Position numbers and translations under genes: made by a program. A DNA stretch of 64,000 nucleotides. Origin: Reticulitermes speratus (taxonomy: Eukaryota > Arthropoda > Insecta > Blattodea > Rhinotermitidae). Below the pieces are notes generated by a model. That model was given only the letters and a program-made list of their open reading frames with translations. It was not told the DNA's origin and did no database searches. This document shows, one piece after another, positions 56,744-61,503 of the stretch. The stretch lies in assembly GCA_021186555.1 (NCBI GenBank), contig JAJKFL010000004.1, forward strand, positions 26,688,406 through 26,752,405. The letters run 5' to 3'. Positions within the stretch are counted from its first letter, which is position 1. Each line of letters begins with the position of its first letter.

Positions 56744-56986
56744 TGATGAAGACGATGACGACAGTGACAACTACGAGCACAATGTTGTCATTATCCTCAT
56801 CAACAACAACAACAGATACAAGTCTTTTAATTTCAATTGAAAAATTATTGCAGGTACATCCATTAATAACAGCCCGTCCTACCCGCAAGAATTGTTCACC
56901 AAAAATTTCTGCTGATAAGAAGCAAACACCAGTCATGAGTAAGACACAGCAGTCATCGGGGATCAGTGGTGAAAAGGTGGAGCAAG
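22994..56986 (+). CDS. Unrecognised protein with ~6 tandem CxxC...CxxC-QW modules (partial, 11 exons)
   Basis: Coding exons 22994-23337, 31141-31257, 35403-35593, 36695-36951, 44215-44502, 45911-46331, 52431-52650, 53515-53722, 55305-55565, 56198-56440 and 56854-56986 all have AG/GT borders and compatible phases. They total 2683 nt (894 codons plus 1 nt), with no stop, ending in phase 1, so the gene continues. The repeated module is C-x2-C, an aromatic-F-P motif, C-x2-C-x3-L-x2-QW-x2-YE, then a basic tail ending R-x-Y. Cysteine pairs: 35/38+92/95, 249/252+307/310, 350/353+401/404, 535/538+588/591, 662/665+713/716, 751/754+795/798. Four Cys per module suggests one zinc each. Linkers are Ser/Pro-rich and disordered-looking. 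There is no signal peptide or membrane segment, so it is probably intracellular, possibly nuclear. The ATG has an in-frame TAG at 22985-22987 upstream. I do not recognise the family. Confidence 0.88.
23636..23930 (+). repeat. SINE family B, full-length reference copy
   Basis: The tRNA-like head GGAGCTGGGTTAGCATATTC, with GTTTGAATCCC (B box) near 23693-23703, is followed by AGCCCACCAAGCATCCTATG, GGGTACTGGGAGCTCTTTCT, ATCTCCATCTAATGCCAAGG and ATGCCTTCATGGCATGTATA, then ACTGACAACTTTAC. This copy defines the family best in the window. Confidence 0.8.
24870..25690 (-). mobile_element. LINE (non-LTR) fragment, RT C-terminal half
   Basis: The minus strand translates piecewise to a non-LTR thumb and C-terminus: [20 protein letters not shown], then [18 protein letters not shown] and [18 protein letters not shown]. 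These resemble the Jockey/CR1-like end of reverse transcriptase and match the element at 28800-30890. Stops and frame changes make it inactive. The (CATA)n at 24872-24891 could mark the tail. Confidence 0.7.
26610..26990 (+). mobile_element. LINE fragment, AP-endonuclease part
   Basis: [20 protein letters not shown] (about 26719-26780), followed by [11 protein letters not shown], is typical of the apurinic endonuclease of Jockey/CR1-like LINEs. About 120 further bases continue in a shifted frame. It is an isolated fragment and may belong to the same family as 28800-30890. Confidence 0.7.
27260..27740 (-). pseudogene. Remnant of a Tc1/mariner-type DDE transposase
   Basis: On the minus strand, short pieces in different frames resemble a mariner-like transposase: a GPxFxxE-type segment near 27570, a QxxSxTTHTAN-like segment near 27470, then [13 protein letters not shown] and [10 protein letters not shown] text near 27300-27390. 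Strong decay; no termini identified. Confidence 0.5.
28370..28695 (-). repeat. tRNA-derived SINE, family A
   Basis: On the minus strand the head reads TGGCACAGTTGGTTGAGGCA (A box) and GGTCGTGGGTTCGATTCCCG (B box). The body has CTCGGGTCGACTCAGCCTCT and AGGGCTGACAACTTGCCACC, and the end has CTAAGGGCTTGCCCAGGCCT. A tail of GCTTTA/CTTAGC and TTTATT repeats follows on the 3' (left) side. It matches 60637-60955. Confidence 0.85.
28800..30890 (+). mobile_element. LINE (non-LTR) relic, reverse transcriptase region
   Basis: Piecewise translation shows a linker ([20 protein letters not shown]), RT block 1 ([27 protein letters not shown]), then [23 protein letters not shown] (catalytic-type FADD), [16 protein letters not shown] and FRKNSAVHS-like C-terminal text. 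Many stops and frame shifts; inactive. A ~74-bp internal duplication at about 30571-30690 repeats the C-terminal FQxNSAVHSV stretch. Confidence 0.8.
31141..31257 (+). CDS. Gene 2 exon 2
   Basis: The acceptor is TTTTTTTTTCAATAG/A and the donor CATAG/GTAAGA. One base completes Arg115, then 38 codons follow. [20 protein letters not shown] completes the R-x-Y tail of module 1 (here RLYW), and [16 protein letters not shown] follows. It enters and leaves in phase 2. It was found by splice logic and is too short to stand out otherwise. Confidence 0.8.
31395..31745 (+). repeat. ~31-bp minisatellite with palindromic unit, about 11 units
   Basis: The unit approximates GCATGCCATGAGAAGCTGTC-AGAGCTGACAG. 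Each unit carries CTGTCAgAGcTGACAG, an inverted repeat, and most carry GCATGC. Units vary by substitution and small deletion (for example a shortened unit near 31641). It starts about 140 bases downstream of exon 2. Confidence 0.9.
32190..32420 (+). repeat. SINE family B, body
   Basis: Landmarks: ATTTAGCCTCCTATGCAGCG, GATACTGGGGGATCATTTTT, CACTGGAGCATGAAGTTGAT and GCACAGGGACAACTTTG. Strongly diverged; head degraded. Confidence 0.6.
32885..33140. repeat. Foldback element, GAGATTTGAG-ended family, GGGCAC core subtype
   Basis: The left arm 32889-33002 and right arm 33056-33140 are inverted repeats. They share GAAG(A)TT, GGATG, GGTTTCCAAC/GTTGGGAACC and ATGGTGCCCTC/GAGGGCACCAT. The right arm plus strand reads AAGATGAGGGCACCATTATC-ATCTGAAACGTTGG, a hammerhead-like layout without a full core. 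The outer end GAGATTTGAG is shared with the family at 43850-44110. Confidence 0.65.
33325..33510 (+). repeat. SINE family B fragment
   Basis: Head traces (GGTAGGATGACTAGGGCTTG), then GCTCACCTCCATCTATTAGT, GCTGAGGTTAAAAATGTGTG and GACAGTTTTACCTTTC. Internally deleted compared with 23636-23930. Confidence 0.6.
34635..34724. repeat. (CT)n followed by (CA)n microsatellite
   Basis: CT repeats at 34635-34664, then ACTCACACACACTCTCCC, then CA repeats at about 34684-34724. This accounts for the Leu/Ser/His/Thr-repeat open frames here. Confidence 0.95.
35235..35320 (+). repeat. Half copy of GAGATTTGAG foldback family
   Basis: ATCTCAGAAAACTCGAATCT, then GCTGTCAGAACCTCAAATCT, is the right arm of the family (compare GTCAGAACCTCATATCT near 44085). 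It lies about 80 bases upstream of the exon 3 acceptor. Confidence 0.6.
35403..35593 (+). CDS. Gene 2 exon 3: Pro/Ser-rich linker
   Basis: The acceptor is GATGCTTTACAG/A and the donor CTGCAG/GTAACT. It encodes a low-complexity linker between modules 1 and 2: [33 protein letters not shown] and [15 protein letters not shown]. It enters in phase 2 and leaves in phase 1. The open frame upstream of 35403 is intron with a repeat and should not be included. Confidence 0.82.
35594..36694 (+). other. Gene 2 intron 3
   Basis: Holds a minus-strand hammerhead-like motif at about 35665-35715 and a small foldback pair at about 36440-36560. The open frame 36158-36409 resembles no family. Confidence 0.55.
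36440..36560. repeat. Small foldback pair with TGAAGATGGAG motif
   Basis: The minus strand near 36445-36475 reads TTGAAGATGGAGACAAAGGC. The plus strand near 36518-36560 reads ACTTGAAGATTGAGTCAGAA, then GCCTTGGAAATG. They are inverted relative to each other. The layout is the same as the other foldback elements but strongly decayed. Confidence 0.4.
36695..36951 (+). CDS. Gene 2 exon 4: first half of module 2
   Basis: The acceptor is GTTTTTACAG/GT and the donor GGACGG/GTTAGT, leaving in phase 0. It encodes a Gly/Ser stretch, [12 protein letters not shown], then C249-YV-C252-G and a Ser/Pro run to [10 protein letters not shown] (the FFP motif). LDLS resembles the DLS core of CtBP-binding PxDLS peptides, but the leading Pro is absent. 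Confidence 0.87.
38972..39880 (+). mobile_element. mariner element with internal deletion
   Basis: Terminal inverted repeats of about 31 bp (TACGAGGTGTGGTAGAAA..., 38972-39002 and inverted at 39850-39880; one mismatch seen) are flanked by TA duplications at 38970-38971 and 39881-39882. It is 909 bp long, against about 1.3 kb for a full mariner. Confidence 0.92.
39141..39820 (+). pseudogene. Deleted mariner transposase
   Basis: The N-terminal HTH part (39165-39495; [60 protein letters not shown]) is joined near 39497 in another frame to the C-terminal catalytic part. That part has HDNAPCHT and [11 protein letters not shown], which retain the second and third Asp of the mariner D,D34D triad (34 residues between them). 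The segment with the first catalytic Asp is gone, so it cannot be active. Confidence 0.9.
40760..40772. repeat. G13 homopolymer
   Basis: Thirteen G in a row in the intron. Could vary in length between assemblies. Confidence 0.9.
41380..42400 (+). mobile_element. Second mariner relic, split by a LINE insertion
   Basis: Decayed transposase pieces lie in order: an HTH-side segment near 41425-41600 ([16 protein letters not shown], [16 protein letters not shown]), the first catalytic motif VITGDETG near 41665-41690, and, after the [24 protein letters not shown] (about 42119-42180) and [16 protein letters not shown]. Frames differ and stops occur. Termini were not found. Confidence 0.65.
41732..42095 (+). 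mobile_element. 5'-truncated LINE inside the mariner relic, with 12-bp target duplication
   Basis: The open frame 41770-42000 carries [20 protein letters not shown] and [15 protein letters not shown], the C-terminal CCHC-like end of an R1/Jockey/LOA-type reverse transcriptase. It ends in an (AAG)n-rich tail. ATCATCTCTGCA occurs on both sides (41720-41731 and 42096-42107) as a target-site duplication. Confidence 0.85.
42975..43105 (+). repeat. Half copy of GAGATTTGAG foldback family
   Basis: GAGTGTGGTCTTCTGGGATA, GTATTGATGGGTCATTTTTT and CAGCAGAGCTTGCTGCCTCC, then ATCTTCAGG. On the minus strand the last part reads CCTGAAGATGGAGGCAGCAA...CTGCTGAAA, a hammerhead-like layout. The second arm is missing. 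Confidence 0.5.
43850..44110. repeat. GAGATTTGAG foldback family, full copy
   Basis: The left arm starts GGAGATTTGAGGTTCTCACA and the right arm ends GTCAGAACCTCATATCT, its inverse. Between them lie CAAGTCTTTTGGGATGTGAT/TCATAGTCCACAAGACTTG and a minus-strand CCTGAAGATAGATGG core. Five or more related copies occur in gene 2 introns. Confidence 0.75.
44215..44502 (+). CDS. Gene 2 exon 5: second half of module 2, first half of module 3
   Basis: The acceptor is TATTGTTTCAG/GTT and the donor GTCCAG/GTATGT, both phase 0. It opens V-Q-A-C307-K-A-C310-x3-L-x2-QQW318-x2-Y, then [12 protein letters not shown] (R-x-Y tail). Module 3 follows with C350-YT-C353 and ERYFPNIS (the aromatic-F-P motif). The intron falls directly before the second Cys pair. 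Confidence 0.9.
45400..45530 (-). repeat. SINE family B fragment
   Basis: On the minus strand: GGGTTTCTTCCTCGGGCATA, then ATTAACCTC-type text near the GTGTGGAACTGTATCTCCAC segment and ACCTTCAGAGCAGGGTCAAG. Diverged. Confidence 0.5.
45545..45720. repeat. GAGATTTGAG foldback family copy
   Basis: The right arm is well preserved: CAGTTGACATGGCATCACAT, CCCAGAAGACTTGAATCATC, then GTGTGAGAACCTCAAATCTC. The left arm keeps GCCATGTTGATTGATAAATA, the inverse of the arm's TATTTATCAGTTGACATGGC. It lies about 190 bases upstream of exon 6. Confidence 0.7.
45911..46331 (+). CDS. Gene 2 exon 6: end of module 3, long linker, first Cys pair of module 4
   Basis: The acceptor is TTTGTTTGCAG/GTG and the donor GCAG/GTATGG. 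It enters in phase 0 and leaves in phase 1. It opens V-C401-SI-C404-F, the second Cys pair of module 3. That module lacks the QW motif (RTIPQKHQ instead). A Ser/Thr/Gly-rich, probably disordered linker of about 110 residues follows, then YR-C535-YI-C538. Confidence 0.88.
47330..48259 (+). mobile_element. pogo-like DNA transposon, internally deleted
   Basis: Perfect 28-bp terminal inverted repeats, CCGTATATTCTCGAATCTAA then TCCGCACC (47330-47357, inverted at 48232-48259), are flanked by TA duplications (47328-47329, 48260-48261). Subterminal copies of CGAATCTAATCCGCA recur near 47400 and 48166-48200. The element is 930 bp long. Confidence 0.93.
47631..48029 (+). CDS. Chimeric short pogo ORF: HTH joined to acidic C-terminus
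   Basis: The ATG at 47631 opens an uninterrupted frame to 48029 (132 codons; the frame also runs upstream to 47592). [20 protein letters not shown] plus [20 protein letters not shown] is the N-terminal helix-turn-helix of pogo-type transposases. It runs directly into [33 protein letters not shown] and an Asp/Glu-rich end, which are the C-terminal transposase features. The DDE catalytic domain between them is deleted, but the frame is kept. The protein might still bind the element ends if expressed; that is inference. Confidence 0.75.
   Translation: MEEGHLKSKRLSYTAKFKREVIRCTEENGNRKAAAIFGVNESNVRLWRKHKAAISGCDAAPSEVARWVSAAWKAIPESIIVRSFKKCCICNALDGTEDDIVWEDDVEDKDDSDWVESTDNDSVMSDDGESDE
49550..49690. 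repeat. GAGATTTGAG foldback fragment
   Basis: GTGAGATTTGAGTTCCACAG, GTTTTCTGGGATGTGCCATG and CCCTGAAGATGGCAGATAGC are the left arm and core. The second arm is not seen. Confidence 0.5.
50085..50215. repeat. GAGATTTGAG foldback fragment, right arm
   Basis: AACCATTTGACGCGGCATCA, then TATCACAGAAGACTTGGATC, corresponds to the right arm of the family. Ends unclear. Confidence 0.45.
50900..51830 (-). mobile_element. LINE relic, reverse transcriptase region
   Basis: On the minus strand, pieces such as [15 protein letters not shown] (RT GxPQGS motif near 51765), [21 protein letters not shown] (thumb motif) and [12 protein letters not shown] mark a Jockey/CR1-like RT in reverse. Frames are broken, and a C25 run interrupts it at 51264-51288. 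Confidence 0.75.
51264..51288. repeat. C25 homopolymer within the LINE relic
   Basis: Twenty-five C in a row. The LINE translation resumes on both sides with a gap, so the tract replaced or expanded within coding sequence, or is an assembly uncertainty. Confidence 0.9.
52431..52650 (+). CDS. Gene 2 exon 7: module 4
   Basis: The acceptor is GTTTCTTTGCAG/GT and the donor CAGAAG/GTAACC. It enters in phase 1 and leaves in phase 2. It encodes [26 protein letters not shown] (His in place of the first aromatic), extra Cys at 542, 566, 572 and 578, then C588-SR-C591-x3-L-x2-QQW599, and the tail PLERRR, split inside an Arg codon. Confidence 0.9.
52651..53514 (+). other. Gene 2 intron 7
   Basis: AT-rich sequence with no recognised repeat or coding segment. 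The open frame 53286-53514 is non-coding read-in to exon 8. Confidence 0.55.
53515..53722 (+). CDS. Gene 2 exon 8: linker and first half of module 5
   Basis: The acceptor is TTTTTTTGTAG/G and the donor CCACAG/GTGAGA. It enters in phase 2 and leaves in phase 0. It completes R613 and gives Y614 of the R-x-Y-like tail (RRRYDVP), then a Ser/Val linker, then IY-C662-FL-C665[14 protein letters not shown]. Confidence 0.9.
53766..54742 (-). mobile_element. Second pogo-like element, decayed, antisense
   Basis: The right end, inverted, reads CCGTATTTACTTGAATGAAA. The left end reads ATGTATTTATCCAAATCTAA and both resemble CCGTATATTCTCGAATCTAA of 47330-48259. TA flanks lie at 53764-53765 and 54743-54744. 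The minus strand near 53880-54070 encodes [20 protein letters not shown] and an acidic tail ending SDTDW, homologous to the C-terminus of the pogo ORF at 47631-48029 ([14 protein letters not shown]). No HTH was found. Confidence 0.7.
54961..55050 (+). repeat. ~90-bp repeat shared with 62401-62490
   Basis: TTGCTTTTCCACAGCAACAG, then TGGCTACGCGAATGTGCTGC and TGCCTGTCTCGTT, parallel the copy at 62401-62490. Both can be translated as AFPxQQWLRE(C/R)AA-like text, but no larger frame exists. Class unknown. Confidence 0.55.
55305..55565 (+). CDS. Gene 2 exon 9: second half of module 5, first half of module 6
   Basis: The acceptor is TACTGTTCTCAG/GGT and the donor GTCAAG/GTAATG; phase 0 both sides; 87 codons. 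It encodes [12 protein letters not shown]713-TF-C716-x3-L-x2-AQW724-x2-YE, tail ADKREYN, then C751-FV-C754-G. The intron before it falls just ahead of the FFP motif. Confidence 0.92.
55566..56197 (+). other. Gene 2 intron 9
   Basis: Largely a LINE C-terminal fragment (about 55600-55980). The remainder is unassigned. Confidence 0.6.
55600..55980 (+). mobile_element. LINE fragment, C-terminal reverse-transcriptase tail
   Basis: Piecewise translation: [39 protein letters not shown] and [18 protein letters not shown]. This is the RRMRWAGHVARM / GKRPLGRPRRRW end found in many insect RTE/BovB-like and Jockey-like elements. It starts within about 40 bases of exon 9 in intron 9 and is interrupted by stops. 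Confidence 0.8.
56198..56440 (+). CDS. Gene 2 exon 10: second half of module 6
   Basis: The acceptor is CAATATACAG/GAT and the donor AAATTG/GTAAGC; phase 0; 81 codons. It opens [13 protein letters not shown], then C795-LD-C798-YETL, with [10 protein letters not shown] where the other modules have xxQWxxYE (an insertion or shift in this copy). Tail PIEKREYNW, then Pro-rich [10 protein letters not shown]. The intron again falls directly before the FP motif. Confidence 0.92.
56441..56853 (+). other. Gene 2 intron 10
   Basis: Contains a SINE-B head fragment (about 56537-56600; GGAGCTGGGATGGTGTACTC, then CTGAGCTATG) and a (GAT)n repeat at 56705-56750. Confidence 0.6.
56705..56750. repeat. (GAT)n microsatellite
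   Basis: Near-perfect GAT trinucleotide repeat about 100 bases upstream of exon 11. It explains the Asp- and His-rich open frames. Confidence 0.9.
56854..56986 (+). CDS. Gene 2 exon 11: basic linker, last exon seen
   Basis: The acceptor is AAATTATTGCAG/GTA and the donor CAAG/GTAGGG. It enters in phase 0 and leaves in phase 1. It encodes a Lys/Ser/Thr-rich linker ([20 protein letters not shown], then [13 protein letters not shown]) without the module motif. A donor at 56986/56987 and no stop indicate further exons downstream, which I could not find before 64000. Confidence 0.75.
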
Positions 56987-57714
56987 GTAGGGAACTTCAT
57001 TTTTGATCAGATTGTACAGTAGCTATTTGGCATTCAGCATGGAATGCATTTATGTTATAAACTTCTAATCTGTTGAGTGACTTACTTCTTGGCATATGTG
57101 AATTATATACTTTATCCAGTCAGAATATACGTAAAACATAAACAATTTTTCTGTTGCCTTCTGCAGTGGCAGATAGCTAGTAGGTGTGATAAATGGCAGG
57201 CTGCAACATGAAAATAAATCCTCAACCCATGTGTTCTGATTCTTCTCCCAGAAAGAAAGATTTCTGCGGGGAAGGTTTTTATGTGGGTGAACAAGTGTGC
57301 ATTTGGGATGCTTGTAAGTCTCATTACATACAGACTACTCGGTGGTGCAGTCGTGAAGTGTGGACAGTCGTTTTGAACGAGTGATTTCGCATAAAACACT
57401 GCTGTTGATTTCGCCGTGTGACTTTAATGGGTGCCTTCATACAAGATGCGTTTAGTAGCCACTTGGCAACCATGGGAAGTGAAGGTCACTCTATAAAAGT
57501 GTGGATGTGGAATTAATTAATGCTGAAAATTCCATTTCTACAATTGAAGCCTGGCTGATCGTGTGGAATTCAATTACTGAACAACACATTAACAAGATTT
57601 GTGTACGGAATGCTCGGGAAGAAGTGATTTTAAAATTTCAGCCTCTCTTCCACAAGAAAACTGTGGGAAAAAAATAAGACAACATTGGTAAGTTTATTTG
57701 TTTAATTCATTGTA

Positions 57715-57880
57715 GATTTTCAAGCTTTTGTGGTGGATTTTGTTAGTTGTTTTGGAGGAACATTTTTATCTCCATCTTCAGCATGATGGAATTCAGTGTC
57801 CTCTGAATGTAACTCTATTACCCTGAAGATGGAGGTGGTATGTTCTTTCGAAACTTTTGGTGTTACTCTGTGATCCTACA
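57715..57880. repeat. Foldback pair with CTGAAGATGGAG motifs
   Basis: Minus strand near 57755-57785: GCTGAAGATGGAGATAAAAA, then GTTCCTCCAAAAC. Plus strand near 57824-57860: CCTGAAGATGGAGGTGGTAT, then TTTCGAAACTTTTGG. The motifs read outward from a shared centre, as in the other foldback elements. It lies about 160 bases upstream of the Penelope-like relic. Confidence 0.5.
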
Positions 57881-58039
57881 GGGTGTCTAAACACAGATGA
57901 CTGTTATCTTATTTATTTTATTTGCTGCTTTACATTATTTTAGAATTAATATTAGATCTTACTTAAATGGCATGGCTCTTGACTTTTATCGCTTAGAAAA
58001 TAATTTGCATATTGGTCATGAACATCATTGTCAGTTGTT

Positions 58040-58830
58040 TTACCCTGTAGTTTAATAGATGGCATGTCATAAATACCTTCACAAAGTCCAAGGCAGCATG
58101 AAGAGGTCACCATATGAACATAAATATGCAGCCCTTAGGTATCTCAAAAATCGTCTAAATGTATACCAAATAAATCCTTCGGCAAGAAAAGACGAACTAA
58201 TAATTATCCAAAATATTCTTTACAGTAATGGTTTTTCACTACAATTAATTAATAACCTTCTGAAGAAGCAAAAATTACCACAACCTCCAACCAAAAAGAA
58301 AAACTTCAATCAGAAACAAAAATGGGCTACTTTTACATTTTTTGGCAATGAAACACACTTTATCACAAAAATATTTAGGCCCTTCAATGGCTTCTAAAAA
58401 CAACAAACCTAACTAAAAAAGAAAACTATTTTCAAAAGAGCGGTGTATATCAACTAACATGCGAAGATTGTGGAAAGAAATATACGGGACAGCTATGAGA
58501 AAAGATTTGAATTGAATTGAGTTAAAGAACATTTTCTTTCATTCAAAAATAATAATTAAAATTCTAAATTCTCACAACATTTTTTAGAAACTGGCCATGC
58601 CTTTGGAAAAATTGATGACGTTACGGAAGTTTTACATTATGATAAAAAAAGGGAGGCATTTAGACACAATGGAAAGATACTACATCTACCGAGAAACAAT
58701 GAAAAGTAATCAATTAAATTATAAACATACATACATAATACATACATACATACATACATACCAACGGGGATGTCAAATATTAAGACAATACCTTTTACTA
58801 GTACACTGTGAAAATGCTGTCATATCTTGA
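58040..58830 (+). mobile_element. Penelope-like element relic with GIY-YIG endonuclease remains
   Basis: The open frame 58059-58397 encodes YEHKYAALRYLKNRLNVYQI, IIIQNILYSNGFSLQLINNL and WATFTFFGNETHFITKIF, the connector after the RT of Penelope-like elements. Downstream, in other frames, come SGVYQLTCEDCGKKYTGQ (a GVY..YTG variant of GIY-YIG), HFLETGHAFGKIDD and KKGRHLDTMERYYIYRETMK. Stops separate them, so it is inactive. A (CATA)n repeat interrupts the end at 58725-58760. Confidence 0.85.
58725..58760. repeat. (CATA)n microsatellite
   Basis: Tetranucleotide repeat with one interruption, inside the 3' part of the Penelope-like relic. Confidence 0.9.
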
Positions 58831-59734
58831 GGGAGAATGAATTTGATATTGAATGTGAATAATGAAGGTAAATAATGTAATTAATAAATATTTTGCTTTT
58901 CATTCAGTTTCCTGTTTTCAACCAAAATGGAAGATTTTGTAAGACAGCTATGGTTGTGAATTGTTATGGAGGAAGTGAAAAATTTGGTTTGGCAGTCCAA
59001 ACAAGTAGGAAGTGGTATACGTCTTATGATCAACTGAATTTCTTGAAGCTGTTGTGAAACCAACCAAGATGAGTTGTGAAGAGGGGGAGGATATGCAGTC
59101 GACAGAAGGAAGTAGAGAAGGTTCAGATGCAGCAGATCATGCTTCATATGTGCTGCACAGTAGAGGGATAAACTGTTACAACCTTCATCCTTGCCCTACA
59201 GTATCACTTCATCATCTAGTTATTTACTTGATTTCTCAGATGATGTGGAAACCTGTGCTTTGTAAATTATACATTGTTGTTAAATATATTTTCTTGCCTC
59301 AGTGCCATTATAACTTTTTCTTCTGCTGGAATACTTTTCTCATAACAGTGTTTGTTCCCAAAATTTCCTCTTTTAGAATAGCCAGCAGTTCATCATCTTG
59401 TCGCAGATACACAGTGTATGGAAGAGGCCTTTTAGCGATCTTGATTCCTTCTTTTTTTTTTTTTTTTTACCCTTTGGCAAATTATTAATGCTTTAAGCTG
59501 TGCTGTTTCATTTGAGTGTGTCTGGAAAGTACAGTGTTGATTATCAATGCAGTGGTGTGAACAGTTGTACCATTGAGTTGTCTGTGTCAATTATCACTTG
59601 AGGGTGGTGCTGCCAAGTGGTCTGTGTGTAACAGGCTGAATGCTTTATTGAAGTATAGGTCAGGCATCTAGATATAATGTGACAAGTTGCATATACCATA
59701 TACCAGCAGTGTGTTGTGAGTAGTATCTATAATA

Positions 59735-60287
59735 CAGGGTCATCAAAAAAGAATGCCGGGTTTATAAAACCCTATCACTCAAAAACTGTTAAACATATCG
59801 AAATGATTCAAGTGTTAAAATGTGGCAAAAGAACGTAAGTTTTGGACATGCTCAGTTAATGGGTGGGGGTAGCGAGCGAGCGACCTTGAGATGCGCAGCC
59901 TGTGCGTGGAGCCTTGAATGAGAAGTTCCCCAACGCCTGGATTGGGAGGGGCGGACCAATTCCCTGGCCTGCCAGAAGCCAAGATCTTACCCCGATGGAG
60001 TTTTTTTGTGGGGATACGTTAAGAACTATGTGTATGGTGAAAATATTGGGGATCTCCAGCACCTACGGCATAGGATCGCAACAGCCATCGCAACGGTAAC
60101 TCCAGACATAATTCAGCGGACTTGGCACGAGATCGAATACTGTCTTGATGTCTGCCGAGCAACAACTGGAGCACATATCAAAACTAAAGACATTCCTTAG
60201 CATTTTAACACTTGAATCATTTTGATATGTTCGACAGTTTTTGAGTGACACGTTTTTATAATCCCGGCATTCTTTTTCGATGACCTG
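59735..60287 (+). mobile_element. 553-bp mariner-superfamily derivative with ~90-bp inverted ends
   Basis: The ends CAGGGTCATCAAAAAAGAAT and, inverted, CAGGTCATCGAAAAAGAATG (one base offset) continue as inverted repeats for about 90 bases through CACTCAAAAACTGT and GATTCAAGTGTTAAAATG. TA flanks are at 59733-59734 and 60288-60289. The inside keeps the transposase end in two frames: GRGGPIPWPARSQDLTPMEF (third catalytic position reads Glu), then WGYVKNYVYGENIGDLQHLR and EYCLDVCRATTGAHI. Confidence 0.88.
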
Positions 60288-60409
60288 TATATTAACCTTT
60301 ATAGGCACTGTGTCATGCTATTGTGATAGATTACTCACTTCCCAGCTGCCTGTGTGTTGTGATATCATGACTTGGAGCTGTAGCATTTATAGTACTCTTT
60401 AAGGGCAAG

Positions 60410-60424
60410 CACACACACACACGT
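60410..60424. repeat. (CA)n microsatellite
   Basis: Short CA run. No gene nearby. Confidence 0.7.
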
Positions 60425-60636
60425 ACACTGGAAAACATAACAAAACCACAACTTGCAAGAATTTTTGCCAGACTGAGTTTGAATACATTGTACTGGATTG
60501 AGCTGTACACACTGAGAAAAATGTAATGCAATTGCATCACAACTCACAGAAGACTAAAAATTCAACTCCCAGGCATCTGAACAATCCACTCTTCTTAGAT
60601 TTGCATTGCACAGTGGTTTTGTAGTTTCATGTAGGA

Positions 60637-60955
60637 GGGGCACGCGGTGGCGCAGTTGGTTGAGACACTGCGCTACAAGCCGGAAGGTCGCAGGTTCGAT
60701 TCCCGATGGTGTCATTGGAATTTTTCATTGACATAATCCTTGCGGTCGCACTATGGCCCTGGGGTCGACTCAGCCTCTAAGAGAAATGAGTAGTAGGAAT
60801 ATTTCCTGGAGGGTAAAGGCGGCCGGTGCGTAGGGCTAACAACCTTACCACCTTCGTGTGCTGATTGTCTAGAAATCTGGGAGCCTGAACCTCCTGGAAC
60901 CCTAAGGGCTGGTCCAGGCCTGTACAGGGCTTGCTTTGCCTTTACCTAAGCTACT
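60637..60955 (+). repeat. tRNA-derived SINE, family A, full length
   Basis: The head has CGGTGGCGCAGTTGGTTGAG (A box) and GTCGCAGGTTCGATTCCCGA (B box). The body has CTGGGGTCGACTCAGCCTCT, GGAATATTTCCTGGAGGGTA, GTGCGTAGGGCTAACAACCT and CCTGAACCTCCTGGAACCCT, ending near CAGGCCTGTACAGGGCTTGC with a CTTTGCCTTTA tail. It matches 28370-28695 and looks younger (better boxes). Confidence 0.9.
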
Positions 60956-61503
60956 GTGAAGGCATTTTACAGTTAATGAAATTGTAATAAATAACATGTA
61001 ATGTGAGATCTCACAAAAAGGTATATACGTAAGTTTACACTGTTGTTGAAGATGATCCGGAAGGTCTGAAATATGTAGCTTGCTTATGGTATAAAAATGC
61101 ACAGTTATGTTGGACGGTGGTGCGACTGATTATTTATTAAACATCTGGGACTGATGCTATCACACAAGCATGGTTCTGTGCATAAACAAATTGTAGCCGG
61201 TATCTGTTAATTGACATTATGAACGCGAGGGGTTAGTGAAAAGAAGCCCTCGAGATCAGTCGCTTCATCCTTAGCAGCCTCGCGCTTAAGATGTGTTGTT
61301 TTAGGTGCGTTCGCATGAACGGGGAAAAGCGCCTCTTAGCTGCGTCGTGTCCGTCCGTCTGTCCGCATGTATCAGCGCGGCTCTCACGGGACGCATTTTC
61401 GCGAAATCTGACGTTGGGGACTTTTACGAATATATGTAGAGAAACTGCGAATTTGTTAATCGGACAAAAATATCAAGCACCTTACGTGAAGACTTAAGTA
61501 TTA

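Noticed and set aside
57193-57384. Next exon of gene 2
   Set aside because: No phase-1 acceptor with continuing similarity was found, and the frame has no module motif.
60637-60720. A tRNA gene (good A and B boxes)
   Set aside because: The sequence continues into a body shared with 28370-28695 and ends in a tail. This is a tRNA-derived SINE, not a tRNA gene.
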